64,000 bases of DNA from Treponema putidum (GCF_000755145.1 NZ_CP009228.1:1783694-1847693), one strand, 5' to 3'. Shown: positions 1-8,863, counted from the stretch's first letter. The notes: generated by a model not told the origin, from the letters alone. Translations and numbers: made by a program.

Positions 1-133
1 CGTCAATTCTTTTACGGCGGCCTATGAAGCTCTTGGGGCAGATTCTCCCGATGCAAAATGGCTTTCCGAACGCGAAAATAAATATCCTCTATTTAAAGAT
101 ATTAACTACCGTATTTTTAGCCGCAAAAAATAA
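1..133 (+). CDS. 3' end of an unidentified gene (partial)
   Basis: The reading frame entering the window at base 2 stays open for 43 codons and ends at the TAA at 131-133. The visible residues include AYEALGADSPDAKW and a basic C-terminus ending FSRKK. The start lies outside the window. I do not recognise a family from this tail; the steady codon use and the clean stop before the hairpin array support a real C-terminus. Confidence 0.6.
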   Translation, partial: VNSFTAAYEALGADSPDAKWLSERENKYPLFKDINYRIFSRKK

Positions 134-150
134 AGGGCGTACATTCCCCA

Positions 151-371
151 ACCGCCATGGATGGCGGTGGTTATGTCAAATGCGTACGTCCTTGTACGCA
201 TTTGACACCGAGTTTTTCAAAGACAAGCTTTGAAAAACATCGCAATAGTCTACAGTAATCGACCTCCTGTCGATGTTTTGCCTTCAGGCAAAACTCGAAG
301 TTCAATTCTGCATAGGCAGAATTGATACAAACTCTAAGATGGAAATCGGGCACGGATGTCCGATTTCCATC
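151..371. repeat. Intergenic array of seven consecutive hairpins (array 1)
   Basis: The 277-base gap between the partial gene and alr is almost filled with perfect inverted repeats: 151-168 (8-bp arms), 174-207 (14-bp arms TGTCAAATGCGTAC/GTACGCATTTGACA), 212-238 (11 bp), 258-274 (6 bp), 275-294 (9 bp), 302-325 (10 bp) and 338-371 (12 bp, GATGGAAATCGG). The hairpins at 209-242 and, inverted, 271-297 share the flanks CGAG...ATCG with unrelated but self-complementary stems. The same flank module occurs at about 46.97 and 49.85 kb. None has the simple stem-plus-T-tract form of a terminator. Confidence 0.8.
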
Positions 372-410
372 GGTATTGAACAAAACTTTATAAATGTATA
401 AAATATTCTT

Positions 411-1548
411 ATGAGAGCGACAAAGGCTATTATCCATTTGGATAACTTACAATACAATGTTAAAGAGATAAAAAAAAGACTTAACAAAGATGTTAAGATA
501 TGTCTTCCGGTTAAAGCCGATGCTTACGGGCATGGGGCAGTGAGGGTAGCGGTTGCAGCGATAAGAGCCGGTGTTTCTTATTTGGCCGTTGCATCCGTTC
601 AAGAAGCCGTAGAATTAAGAGATGCAGGTATTGTAGCTCCTATTATTTCTTTAAGTCTTCCTATTCTTGAAGAAATTCCTGAACTTCTTAAATATGATAT
701 TGAACCTTTGGTGATCGATGAAGAATTTATAAACGATTTAAACCGCTTTGCAAAAAAACTGAATAAAAAGGCAGGCGTTCATCTTAAAATAGATACCGGA
801 ATGCGCAGGATAGGCTGTTCGCCTATGGAAGCCGTTAAACTTGCAGTACAGATAGACCGTGCAGAAAATCTTGAACTTAAAGGCGTATGTACGCATTTCG
901 CCGTTTCGGATTCTACCGATAAAAAAATATTGAATTTACAAAAAACAGATTTCGGTTTTTAAGGACTCAATAAAAGAAATAAAAGAAGCGGGGATTAATC
1001 CCGGATTAGTCCATGCTGCAAATTCCGGGGCTGTTCTTCAATATCCCGAAGCTCAATTCGATATGGTGCGTCCGGGAATCTTGGTTTACGGTTATACTCC
1101 TTCTCCATCATTAAACGCCTTAATAGATTTAAAGCCTGTAATGGAGCTTGTTACACAGGTGGTTCTTATCAAAAAAATTGAAAAGAATACAAGCGTTTCC
1201 TATGATAGATGTTGGACATCCGAAAAAGAAACCTTTGTTGCAACTCTTCCTATAGGCTATGCAGACGGTCTCATGCGCTCTCTTAGCGGATTAAAGGTGA
1301 GAATAGGAAAAGATTTTTTCCCGATTATCGGACGCGTATGTATGGATCAATGTATGATAGATATAGGTGCTTCTCCATGGGTTCAAAGATGGGATGAGGT
1401 TTGTATCTTCGGCCCTGTTTCAAAAGAACATCCTAAAAATAATACGGCTCAAGATCTTGCAAAAATTGCCGGAACTATTCCCTACGAGCTGACATGCGAT
1501 ATAAACAAAAGAGTTCCGCGTATTTTTATTGATGAAACCATACAATAA
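411..1548 (+). pseudogene. alr: Alanine racemase, broken by a one-base frameshift
   Basis: Alanine racemase interconverts L- and D-alanine with PLP, supplying D-Ala for peptidoglycan. The N-terminal frame (411-962) has the PLP-lysine motif VKADAYGHG (Lys35) and the barrel strand HLKIDTGMRRIG. The C-terminal frame (to 1548) has SVSYDR, GYADG and GRVCMDQ, the domain with the catalytic tyrosine. The first frame stops at 960-962. The other frame continues it exactly (KDSIKEIKEAG, then the substrate-side HAANSGA). Removing one T from the T5 run at 956-960 restores a 378-residue protein of normal length. Because D-alanine is normally essential, a sequencing error or recent slippage is likelier than old decay. 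ispH follows 23 bases after the stop. Confidence 0.9.
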
Positions 1549-1571
1549 ATTATTTTGTGCAGGCGGTTTTT

Positions 1572-2441
1572 ATGGTTGTAAAACGTGCAAAAGTTTTAGG
1601 TTATTGTTCCGGAGTACGCAGAGCCGTTGATACGGTTCTTAAAATAGCTAAAGAAAATACTGAAAATAAATTCGGCATTTATACTTTCGGACCATTGATT
1701 CATAATCCTTCTACAATGTTACGGCTAAAGCAAATGGGTGTAAAAATTCTTGATACTGAAGATTTTACCGGAGATGAAGACTATAAAGATTCCGTTATTG
1801 TAATAAGGGCTCACGGTATTTCTCCGTCAAAAAAAGGCGAGCTTGAAAAAAGCGGGGCTAAGGTGATAGACGCAACATGTTCTAGAGTAAAGGCAAGTCA
1901 GGCCCTTGCAAAAAAACATTCCGAAGAGGCCTTTGTTATTTTAGCCGGAGATAAAAACCACGGAGAACTTATAAGTATTGCAGGTTATGCGGAAGGAAAA
2001 TGCTTAATTGTTCAAAATGCAGAAGAAGCCGCTTTAATAGATTTACCTCCTTCTTTAAGTACAAACGGAACTGCCGTTTTAATTGCTCAAACGACGATTA
2101 AGGAATCGGAATATGAGGCAATAGCTTCCGCTTTGAAGAAAAGAATTTCCGATTTAAAAGTTTTTAATACGATTTGTCCTGCAACTACTGATAGGCAGGC
2201 AGCTTTAAAAAAATTAGCCTATGAAGTTGATGCACTTTTAGTTATAGGCGGAAAAAACTCGGCAAACACAAAAAGGCTTTTTCAAACCGCTGTTGATACA
2301 CAAAAGCCTTCATGGTTAATCGAAGATGCCTCCGAAATACCTCGAGAAATTTTTTCTTACTCCGTAGTCGGCTTAACTGCCGGGGCATCAACTCCCGATT
2401 TTATAATCGATGAGGTAGAAAAAAAATTACTTGAGGGATAA
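1572..2441 (+). CDS. ispH: 4-hydroxy-3-methylbut-2-enyl diphosphate reductase
   Basis: IspH (LytB) is the last enzyme of the MEP isoprenoid pathway, reducing HMBPP to IPP and DMAPP at a [4Fe-4S] cluster in the cytosol. All three cluster cysteines are visible: GYCSGV near the N-terminus, DATCSRV in the middle and NTICPATTDRQ in the C-terminal third. The C-terminus (GLTAGASTPDFIID) matches the family. A GTG lies upstream at 1557, but the ATG at 1572 sits five bases after AGGCGG and puts the first cysteine at the usual place, so it is chosen. dxs of the same pathway is near 59-61 kb. Confidence 0.93.
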   Translation: MVVKRAKVLGYCSGVRRAVDTVLKIAKENTENKFGIYTFGPLIHNPSTMLRLKQMGVKILDTEDFTGDEDYKDSVIVIRAHGISPSKKGELEKSGAKVIDATCSRVKASQALAKKHSEEAFVILAGDKNHGELISIAGYAEGKCLIVQNAEEAALIDLPPSLSTNGTAVLIAQTTIKESEYEAIASALKKRISDLKVFNTICPATTDRQAALKKLAYEVDALLVIGGKNSANTKRLFQTAVDTQKPSWLIEDASEIPREIFSYSVVGLTAGASTPDFIIDEVEKKLLEG

Positions 2442-2468
2442 AAATAAGCCTTTAGTCTATTTTTAAAC

Positions 2469-3323
2469 TTAATCAAGGATATAAGTATTATACGATTCTT
2501 TACAGTTGATTTGCAAGGCCGTCATTAGAGGAAAGGCATAATAATCGGTATCATCTATTTCAAAATAAATTTGCTTGTAAGAAGTTAATAAATTATTGAT
2601 TATAACTTGAAAATAATTTAGATATATTTCGATTTCTTCTACTGTCCTTCCGCCAAGATAGCCGATTTCAGGAAGATTTTCCATATAAACTATTACATAG
2701 GCTGATACTTCGTTATTAAAAATTAAACATGAAGATTTTTCTTGATCGCAATCGGCTAAAATTTCATTTGAAAATTCTTTTATATCTATATTTTTATTGA
2801 GCGGGTTTATCTCTTTGTGTGTATCGGCATAATTAAAGTAAAATATTTTTTTGAATTCCTCTTTTTCGGCTGAATTTAAATTTATAAGAGATTTTATCTT
2901 CATATTTTTAAATTCGCCGGAAGTTTCCTTTGACAAAAAAATATTTTGAGCCTCTTTTTTTAGATCAAAATTATATGACCTGCGGGCTAAAACAAAACCT
3001 TCTTTAAGTAAAAATTGAATTAGCTCCTCTTTATCTGAAGAACACATAACTTGAAATCTTTTTTTATCCGATTTTTCTTTTAATTTTTCCAAGAGCCTGC
3101 TTCCCAATCCTTTGTTTGTATAATCTTTATCTACATAAATATTTATATAATCCCTGTATGGATGAAAAGAATTTATGTAAAGACATCCTGCTCCGATTAT
3201 CTTTTCTTTATCGAATAAGCCGATTAGATTTCCTTTTTGGTTAAGATTAGCTTTTTGAAGAAAGTCTTTTACTTCCTTTTGAGAAATAATTTTATCGGTA
3301 AGACTTATTGATTTTATGCTCAT
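2469..3323 (-). CDS. GNAT-family N-acetyltransferase, probably two GNAT halves
   Basis: A cytosolic protein of 284 residues. The first half (about residues 5-125) has the GNAT fold pattern, including the acetyl-CoA loop DKDYTNKGLGSRLLEKL and the terminal GF motif (KEGFVLARRSYNFDL). The second half (about 145-284) resembles a degenerate second GNAT domain with a beta-bulge region around YVIVYMENLPEIGYLGG but no clear acetyl-CoA loop. The substrate cannot be read. It starts three bases after the upstream kinase-like gene stops, so the two are co-transcribed. The pairing of an acetyltransferase and an aminoglycoside-phosphotransferase-like kinase suggests small-molecule or antibiotic modification; this is inference only. 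Confidence 0.8.
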   Translation of the reverse strand: MSIKSISLTDKIISQKEVKDFLQKANLNQKGNLIGLFDKEKIIGAGCLYINSFHPYRDYINIYVDKDYTNKGLGSRLLEKLKEKSDKKRFQVMCSSDKEELIQFLLKEGFVLARRSYNFDLKKEAQNIFLSKETSGEFKNMKIKSLINLNSAEKEEFKKIFYFNYADTHKEINPLNKNIDIKEFSNEILADCDQEKSSCLIFNNEVSAYVIVYMENLPEIGYLGGRTVEEIEIYLNYFQVIINNLLTSYKQIYFEIDDTDYYAFPLMTALQINCKESYNTYILD

Positions 3324-3326
3324 GAT

Positions 3327-4235
3327 TTAAAGAACTTCTTCAATCCCACAGTTTAATATTATATCAAAAATTCTATCTTTTTGGGAATAGTCTATTTTTT
3401 GTTTTTGCCAAACTTGAAAATAAAGCTCACGTAAAAAGCTTAAAATTGCAAAGGCTTTTATTTGTAAAAACGCTTTGTTTTTACTTTCGCCTATTTCGGA
3501 AAAATATGTATTTAAAACTTCCTTTGCTTCATCGGTAATATTATACCATTCTTTTTTATTTAAGCCTAAAATATTTATATGTTCAAATTGATATAAATTT
3601 AAACCGGAAGTAATATGTTCGGCATCAATTATTTTTAAGCTGCCCTTTTCTGTTTTAAGCATATTTCCCGTATTCATGTCTTCAAGGATAATACAGCCTA
3701 GGCCCAGGTTTAAATTTTCAATATTTTTTTTAATAATTTTTTTATCATGTTTGCCTCTGTATATTTCAAGATAGGGAAGGGCTTCCGCATTTATCATTTC
3801 TTCAATTGAAGGATAGCTTTTACCGTCCAAATACATTGAAGAAAAAGAAGATGAAGATGTGTTATTTAAATTTAAACGTGCAAGTTTTTTAAAAAAATCT
3901 TTTATCAGATATCTATCGGTTTTGGTAGGCTGACAACCTTCAAGCCATTCGCTTATAAAAATATAGTAATCGTCAGTTTCAATAAAGTTTTTATATTTTA
4001 AAATAAAGTCTTCACTGTCATTTAAAGCATTTAAATATTTAATTGAATTTTTAATACTCTCCGTTTTCTGCCGTAATTTTACCGCAAAAGTTTCATTGCC
4101 GCCGGTTATTCCCTTAAATAAATCCGTGTAAGTATGATCTTCCAGTTGAACCGGTTCAAGGGTTTTAAACTTATCGTTTTTAAGGTGTGAATCGAGAAGG
4201 TCTTTAATTGTATCGGGTTTAATGTTTTCTTTCAT
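3327..4235 (-). CDS. Phosphotransferase / choline-kinase-like protein (APH fold)
   Basis: A 302-residue protein with the aminoglycoside phosphotransferase/choline kinase fold. FAVKLRQ supplies the probable ATP-binding lysine (beta3). EDMNTGNML corresponds to the catalytic loop (D...N), and LKIIDAEH to the metal-binding DxE/DFG equivalent. The usual catalytic-loop histidine (HxD) is replaced: the sequence is LEDMNTGN. Such kinases act on choline, ethanolamine, sugars or aminoglycosides; nothing here identifies the substrate. The gene leads a two-gene unit with the acetyltransferase downstream. Confidence 0.72.
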   Translation of the reverse strand: MKENIKPDTIKDLLDSHLKNDKFKTLEPVQLEDHTYTDLFKGITGGNETFAVKLRQKTESIKNSIKYLNALNDSEDFILKYKNFIETDDYYIFISEWLEGCQPTKTDRYLIKDFFKKLARLNLNNTSSSSFSSMYLDGKSYPSIEEMINAEALPYLEIYRGKHDKKIIKKNIENLNLGLGCIILEDMNTGNMLKTEKGSLKIIDAEHITSGLNLYQFEHINILGLNKKEWYNITDEAKEVLNTYFSEIGESKNKAFLQIKAFAILSFLRELYFQVWQKQKIDYSQKDRIFDIILNCGIEEVL

Positions 4236-4259
4236 AATTAAAAATACTATTTATGTTTT

Positions 4260-4349
4260 TTATTTTAATATTCCATAACAATATATGTTATAATCTTCAA
4301 TATTGTGTAAGCCGTTTTTTATGTAGAAATCTATAAGTTTTATTTGCAT
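4260..4349 (-). pseudogene. Remnant of a GNAT acetyltransferase C-terminus
   Basis: A 29-codon frame reading IDFYIKNGLHNIEDYNIY and ending in TAA resembles the EFYKKNGFTIFNERED segment of the acetyltransferase at 23.0-23.6 kb. It begins inside a 29-bp stretch (4343-4371) found exactly at 23086-23114. It is too short to be an enzyme and is probably a deletion remnant or a recombined gene end. The ATG at 4347-4349 is preceded by AAGGATAATAAC, so a short peptide might still be translated. Confidence 0.45.
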
Positions 4350-4371
4350 GTTATTATCCTTTTTATCATTA
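4343..4371. repeat. 29-bp exact repeat, copy 1 (other copy 23086-23114)
   Basis: The 29 bases here are identical to 23086-23114. On the minus strand the unit holds an AAGGAT Shine-Dalgarno-like stretch followed by an ATG. Different coding remnants follow in the two places. Both copies border acetyltransferase sequence, which suggests recombination between related genes. Confidence 0.7.
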
Positions 4372-4377
4372 TCGTAT

Positions 4378-4968
4378 TTAAAATCCGTTAAAAACTTCAA
4401 TGCCTTTATAAGTAATTTCATTTTTATTATCGGATAAAAAGATTTCTAAGATGCTGACTGCTGAATTTTTAGGAGCAAATTTATTTCTTAAAGAAAAATT
4501 ATCCAATGCCCAAGCTAAAGCCATTGTTATTGTACCGTAATGGGTTACGATTATGCTATCCTCGTCTTTTAAGGCTAACTCTTCTAAAAAGTCGGAAGTT
4601 CTTTTAAAATGTTCAAAGGATGTTTCGCCTTCAGGCGGAGCTGAGATATCGTTGTTTTCAATCCAGTTTTTTGCTTCAATAGGATATTTTTTTTGCGTCT
4701 CTTCAAATGTTAAGCCCTTAAAAATACCGAAGTTATATTCTTGTAGCCTTTTATCGGTTTGAATATTTTTAAATCCTAAGTACTCGGCCGTTTGTAATGC
4801 CCTTTTAAAGGGACTTGAATAAACTTTAAATGAATTAAATTCTTTTAATCTAGGTTTTAAAAGATCAAGCATAGGATAGGCTTCTTCTGCCAAGGGGCTG
4901 TTATCCAGGCTGAATACCTTTTTTTTATTTGTTACCGTTATTCCGTGTCTTATAAAAACTATTTTCAT
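4378..4968 (-). CDS. cobC: Histidine phosphatase, probable alpha-ribazole phosphatase
   Basis: A 196-residue phosphoglycerate-mutase-superfamily phosphatase. The catalytic RHG motif is at residues 7-9 (VFIRHG), the second arginine sits in SSPFKRALQTAEYL, the acidic residue in YNFGIFKGLTFEE, and the second histidine in IIVTHYGT. On sequence alone it could be any acid phosphatase of the family. Placement directly behind cobS and cobU argues for CobC, which removes the 5'-phosphate from alpha-ribazole phosphate or adenosylcobalamin phosphate in nucleotide loop assembly. An alternative frame of cobS would end by overlapping this ATG (ATGA), implying translational coupling. Confidence 0.75.
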   Translation of the reverse strand: MKIVFIRHGITVTNKKKVFSLDNSPLAEEAYPMLDLLKPRLKEFNSFKVYSSPFKRALQTAEYLGFKNIQTDKRLQEYNFGIFKGLTFEETQKKYPIEAKNWIENNDISAPPEGETSFEHFKRTSDFLEELALKDEDSIIVTHYGTITMALAWALDNFSLRNKFAPKNSAVSILEIFLSDNKNEITYKGIEVFNGF

Positions 4969-5040
4969 ATTCTATCCTTACGTATTGCCTCCAAAAATTC
5001 CTGTTTTTGAATGTGAGCATTGTCCGCCGTTTTTTTTGAT

Positions 5041-5817
5041 TTAATTTGAAATAAAAAAACTTGAGCTTAAAACTGCAAGTTCCGTTAATTCTACAATGAG
5101 ACCGTTTACATCACCTGTCGTGCCGCCTATTTTTTTATATGAAATTCTTATTATGATAAATGTTAGAATAAATACGGTTAAGGGAAAAAGCAAATATTTT
5201 ATGCGCTCAGTTAAAACAAATGATCCTTGCATTTTTGAAAAAGCAGCTATCTCCGGCGTAAAAAGAGATAAGAAGCATACTAGGAGCAGCCAAAAGAAAA
5301 AACTAAACTTTGATGCCGACTTATGGAAGAGTAGGCCAAGTCCTGTTTCTTTTGCCGGTTTTGAAAACACAACCGTGCCTAATCCTGCAAGCCTCGAAGT
5401 TATTCCGGCTATTATAAGCAGCCCTGCATCAGGCATTATGGTAGAATAATTTATGTATCTAAGGAGCAAAAAGACATTAAGCCCTATTGTTCCATAGGTT
5501 CCTATTCTCGGATCTTGCATAATTTCCAATATTTTCTCTTTTTTTCTTGCAGAAAAAAAACCGTCTATCGTGTCCCCGACCCCGTCAAGGTGTATACTTC
5601 CTGTTAAAAATAAATATAGGAGCAGACTTAAGAATGCCGATATTTCAAGATATTTTTGCGGAAGAAAGTAGATTGGAAAAAGCACAATGCAGGCAATAAG
5701 TCCTCCTATAAGAGGTAAAAAATAAAAAGCTTTTTTAATATTTTTTTCGTTAAAGTCTATGTTTATGTTGATTGGAATACGTGTAAAAAACTGCAAAGCT
5801 AAAATAAAACCTTTCAT
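5041..5817 (-). CDS. cobS: Adenosylcobinamide-GDP ribazoletransferase (cobalamin synthase)
   Basis: CobS joins adenosylcobinamide-GDP and alpha-ribazole in the membrane. The motifs IHLDGVGDTIDGFFSA and MQDPRIGTYGTIGL are diagnostic, and several hydrophobic spans cover the rest. The start is set at the ATG at 5815-5817 (MKGFILALQFFTRIP), which overlaps the cobU stop as ATGA; an upstream ATG in frame lies inside cobU and is unlikely. The frame stops at 5041. If the A7 run (forward 5053-5059) held six, it would continue for about 25 residues and end overlapping the cobC ATG near 4965, so a C-terminal frameshift is possible. Confidence 0.87.
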   Translation of the reverse strand: MKGFILALQFFTRIPININIDFNEKNIKKAFYFLPLIGGLIACIVLFPIYFLPQKYLEISAFLSLLLYLFLTGSIHLDGVGDTIDGFFSARKKEKILEIMQDPRIGTYGTIGLNVFLLLRYINYSTIMPDAGLLIIAGITSRLAGLGTVVFSKPAKETGLGLLFHKSASKFSFFFWLLLVCFLSLFTPEIAAFSKMQGSFVLTERIKYLLFPLTVFILTFIIIRISYKKIGGTTGDVNGLIVELTELAVLSSSFFISN

Positions 5818-6364
5818 ATTGATGTTCCGTCTTTTATTTTTATCGGTAAACCGCAAACGCAGAGAATGACCTCATCGGCGAGTTCGGCAATTTTTGCATT
5901 TACTATTCCTTGAATATCCGAAAAAGCTCTTGACACGGGATGCATAGGTACAATAGAAGAGCCGACCTCATTGGTTACAAGAATTAAGGAGCCGTTTATT
6001 TTTTTATTTCTAAAATAAGATTTTTGATTTGAGTTAAGGATGTTTCGATTGTTTTTTGAATATCTTCTTCGCAGGGTTTTTCTTTTTTTTCTGTTATTTG
6101 AAAAAGAACTCTCGAAATTAAATTTGTTATGCAGTCAAGTAAATAATATTTTTCTTCTTTGACGGCCTTTTCTAAATTTAAAAATCCCTCATAGGTGCGC
6201 CATTTTGGATTGCGTCTTTTAATATGCTTTTTTACTCTTTCCTGCATTTCAGAATCATAGATTTCGGCAGTGGCTATATAAACAACATCATCTATGCTAT
6301 CTAAAAGTTTTTCGGCATAAGCCGATTTTCCGCTCCTTGATCCTCCGGTTATAAGTGTTATCAT
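5814..6364 (-). pseudogene. cobU: Adenosylcobinamide kinase/guanylyltransferase, frameshifted
   Basis: CobU phosphorylates adenosylcobinamide and then adds GMP. The first part (from 6364) carries the P-loop GGSRSGKSAYAE, the YIATAE strand and the RRNPKWRTYE guanylyl-accepting region. It stops at 5996 after 122 residues. The next frame supplies the missing C-terminus: TNEVGSSIVPMHPVSRAF, then AELADEVILCVCGLP, ending at a TGA that overlaps the cobS ATG. Adding one A to the A7 run (forward 5999-6005) gives 183 residues, the normal length. This is probably a homopolymer error or recent slippage. Confidence 0.87.
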
Positions 6365-6501
6365 AAGATAATTATATCAAAAAAAAGGAAAATGTTAAGA
6401 GGATAAAATGTCTCATGGCAGATTTTAGAGAGCTCGATTTTAAAAAGGCTTTCTAGTGATTTTTCCCTAGCCTCTTGTATAAAGAGCTTTTTTTTGCGAA
6501 A

Positions 6502-7380
6502 ATGAACATAATGAATTTTTATGATGAAGTAAGAAACCGATATGGGAATGTAAAAAGAGCACGGGGCTTTTATCTTTATACCGAAAAAAGCGTAAGACTT
6601 TTGGATATGTACCTTGACGGAGGAATGTCAATTTTGGGTAGAAGGGAAAATCAAGCTCCTTTAGTTTTTAAACAGAGTATAGATAAGGGCTTAAATGCCT
6701 TCCTGCCTTCTTCAGGCGATTACAGGCTTAAAAAGGCCTTAAATTCCCTTTTCCCCGAGCACCCTCATTTTTACCTCCTTTCGGAATGGAGCAATGCCCT
6801 TTCGTTTTTGGAAACGGAAGATAAGAAATCCGATTTTGAGTCTTATATGATGGAAAATATTTGGAAACCTTTTTTACCCTCGTCTGAAAACCTAAAGAAA
6901 AAAAAAGTTTTTTTTGTTAATCCTCCGTTTTGCACTTCAATAAAAATTGCGGTTTCTAAAGATGCTCTTCCTATTTTATCCTGTGCTGTTTCTGCAGCCG
7001 AAAAAGAAGTACTAGCTAAGGCTTTTTTTGATTTGATAAGAATTATTAAATTGTGGGAATATGAAAGCGAGCTTTCGGATGCAGAATTGATAAATTCAGC
7101 TAGAGGAAAAAAGCAAAAACAGCAGCTTGCAAAGAACATAAAATCTTATAAGCGAATCAAAGACTTATGTTCCATGTTTTGGAATATTGATGGCTGCTAT
7201 CTTTTTCCAAAATTGAGTGAAGAAAAATATGAGATTTTTTTTAAGGATGCCTTGGATTCTCATATTCTTTTGTCTCCTTATTTTACTATTCCGTCGATAT
7301 TGCCGAAAATAAGGATATACACCGAGCTTGAGAATTTCCTTAAAACTCAACTACGGAATGAAGGGTTAAATAATGAATGA
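6502..7380 (+). CDS. Uncharacterised spirochaetal protein, weakly aminotransferase-like
   Basis: About 292 residues, of unknown function. The N-terminal part, ARGFYLYTEKSVRLLDMY followed by LDGGMSILGR, faintly recalls the opening of class III PLP aminotransferases (YLYD..G..yiD...G). No PLP lysine motif is evident, so an enzyme call is not justified. No signal peptide or membrane span is seen. A TTG start at 6475 is possible, but the ATG at 6502 (or 6511) better fits a cytosolic protein; no strong Shine-Dalgarno site decides. The gene diverges from cobU, and its stop overlaps the start of the small membrane gene that follows. Confidence 0.6.
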   Translation: MNIMNFYDEVRNRYGNVKRARGFYLYTEKSVRLLDMYLDGGMSILGRRENQAPLVFKQSIDKGLNAFLPSSGDYRLKKALNSLFPEHPHFYLLSEWSNALSFLETEDKKSDFESYMMENIWKPFLPSSENLKKKKVFFVNPPFCTSIKIAVSKDALPILSCAVSAAEKEVLAKAFFDLIRIIKLWEYESELSDAELINSARGKKQKQQLAKNIKSYKRIKDLCSMFWNIDGCYLFPKLSEEKYEIFFKDALDSHILLSPYFTIPSILPKIRIYTELENFLKTQLRNEGLNNE

Positions 7381-7691
7381 TTTGCTTAAATTTTTATCGG
7401 AAGGTTATCCTATTTTATTGTTTGTAAAACTGTTTCTAGGTGCCGCCGTCCGTTTTTTTTGGAATTATAGTATGGAGCAAAACAAAAAAAGTTTCAATGA
7501 TTCTTTTTGTGCTCGGCGTGTTTTTGATGTATATTTCGATTTTAACCGATACCCTTGTATATTTCGGCTTTATAAATACTAATTTTTTTACTATCGGACG
7601 TATTCCTCTTCTTTCTCTCGTTTTAGAAAGTGTACCAATAATTTTTTTTATAGCCGGTTTTTGCGCGTTTTTACGCGAGAGAATTTTTTAA
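7373..7691 (+). pseudogene. Small membrane protein, frameshifted in a T8 run
   Basis: Two overlapping frames make one plausible 105-residue membrane protein. The first gives MNDLLKFLSEGYPILLFVKL; the second continues with GIIVWSKTKK, then three hydrophobic spans, ending FCAFLRERIF. Removing one T from the T8 run at 7453-7460 joins them. The start overlaps the preceding stop by eight bases, indicating coupled translation. No family recognised. Reading the second frame as an independent gene from the GTG at 7440 is the alternative, but it would begin in mid-span. Confidence 0.55.
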
Positions 7692-7713
7692 TTTCGATTT
7701 AGTTTTTGAAAGT

Positions 7714-8277
7714 TTAGTTTTTACAAGCCCTTACAATGTAAATAGGATTTTCACCCTTAAAAAGGCCTGCCTTTCCCATTGAGGCGGTTTGAATAAGATC
7801 GGCTTCAATCTCGGTATATCCGTATTTTTCAAGAAGTTTTAAAAATTCGTTTAAATTTTTTATAAGAATAAAATTAGCACAAATTATTCCGCCTTTTTTT
7901 AAATGCTCTTCCAGATACTCAAATATGGTTTTTAACCCGCCGCCGCTTCCGCCGATAAAGCACTTGTCGAAATTTAAGTCCTTATATTCGGCCGATAAAA
8001 GAGCTTCGGGTGCTCTCCCTAAAATAAGATTTATTTTTACTCCGAATTTTTTTGCGTTTTCTTTTATGAGAGTGTATGCCGTTTTATCAAATTCAACTGT
8101 TGAAACTTCCGCTCCCTGCAAGGCGGCCTCAATCGAAACGGAACCCGTGCCTCCACCAATATCTAAAAACTTATCGCCTTTTTCTATTTGAAGATGAGCG
8201 ATAGACAGGCTCCGTACATTGAATTTGGTCATAGGCACTTCGCCTCTGATAAATTCCGAATCTTTAATATTTTTCAT
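7714..8277 (-). CDS. cbiT: Cobalt-precorrin C15-methyltransferase/decarboxylase subunit CbiT
   Basis: A 187-residue SAM-dependent methyltransferase. It shows the CbiT opening (IRGEVPMTKFNVRSLSIAHL), the SAM loop DIGGGTGSVSIEAA and the mid-protein FIGGSGGGLKTIFEYL. CbiT methylates C15 and decarboxylates the C12 acetate of the corrin ring. It overlaps cbiE by 14 bases, and the two are often fused as CobL in other bacteria. No other ring-building gene is in this window, so whether the strain builds or only remodels the ring cannot be read here. Confidence 0.88.
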   Translation of the reverse strand: MKNIKDSEFIRGEVPMTKFNVRSLSIAHLQIEKGDKFLDIGGGTGSVSIEAALQGAEVSTVEFDKTAYTLIKENAKKFGVKINLILGRAPEALLSAEYKDLNFDKCFIGGSGGGLKTIFEYLEEHLKKGGIICANFILIKNLNEFLKLLEKYGYTEIEADLIQTASMGKAGLFKGENPIYIVRACKN

Positions 8278-8863
8278 TTTGAACCAACACCGTATTTAAA
8301 AAAGATTTTACCGTTATTTTATCGCCTATATTATATTCTTCAATCGATTCATCAGGGTACGAAAGATTGTAGCCTACAAAAAGCCTTCCTTTAAAGCTTT
8401 CTTTTTTTAGCCTTGCCGAGATTGTATCGGGATTGTTTGTCTTATCGGTAAGAATAAAAAAGCTATCCTTATGCTTTATTTCTGAAAAGTCTATTTCTCT
8501 TCCGTGAAAGGAATAAAAGGGTATAGACTGCCATGGTTTTTGAAGCTTACTCATAAAATACTGCATTGAAGAAATGCCTGTTATTATTTTTTCTATTTTT
8601 ATATTTTTCTTTTTGATAAACTCGGTAATTCCAAAAAAACAGGGGTCTCCGGAGGCAAGGACTAAAACTTTTTTTATCTCTATAGGAAGGTCAAGAATTC
8701 CTGAGATTCCATTTAGAGTTTTTACGTCATTCCTTATCGGTTTAACATCGGAAGCTATACGTTCAAAGCCTGCAACTATATCCGCCTCTTTGATTATATG
8801 TATAACCTCTTGGGTTAAAAGTTCTATATTTCCGGGGCCTGCTCCGGCGACTGTTAAAGGCAT
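8264..8863 (-). CDS. cbiE: Cobalt-precorrin-7 (C5)-methyltransferase
   Basis: A 199-residue tetrapyrrole methylase of the CbiE type. The N-terminal VAGAGPGNIELLTQEV loop and the LASGDPCFFGI loop form the SAM and substrate sites typical of the family. It methylates C5 of the corrin macrocycle. The stop overlaps the cbiT start, and the start lies three bases after the TlpA-like gene stop, so the three are one transcription unit. Confidence 0.88.
   Translation of the reverse strand: MPLTVAGAGPGNIELLTQEVIHIIKEADIVAGFERIASDVKPIRNDVKTLNGISGILDLPIEIKKVLVLASGDPCFFGITEFIKKKNIKIEKIITGISSMQYFMSKLQKPWQSIPFYSFHGREIDFSEIKHKDSFFILTDKTNNPDTISARLKKESFKGRLFVGYNLSYPDESIEEYNIGDKITVKSFLNTVLVQNEKY

Noticed and set aside
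151-371. CRISPR array before alr
   Set aside because: The inverted repeats differ in sequence and have no equal spacers, so this is a hairpin array and not a CRISPR.
7440-7691. Independent gene starting at GTG 7440
   Set aside because: It would start in the middle of a membrane span, and joining it to the 7373 frame by one T gives a better protein.
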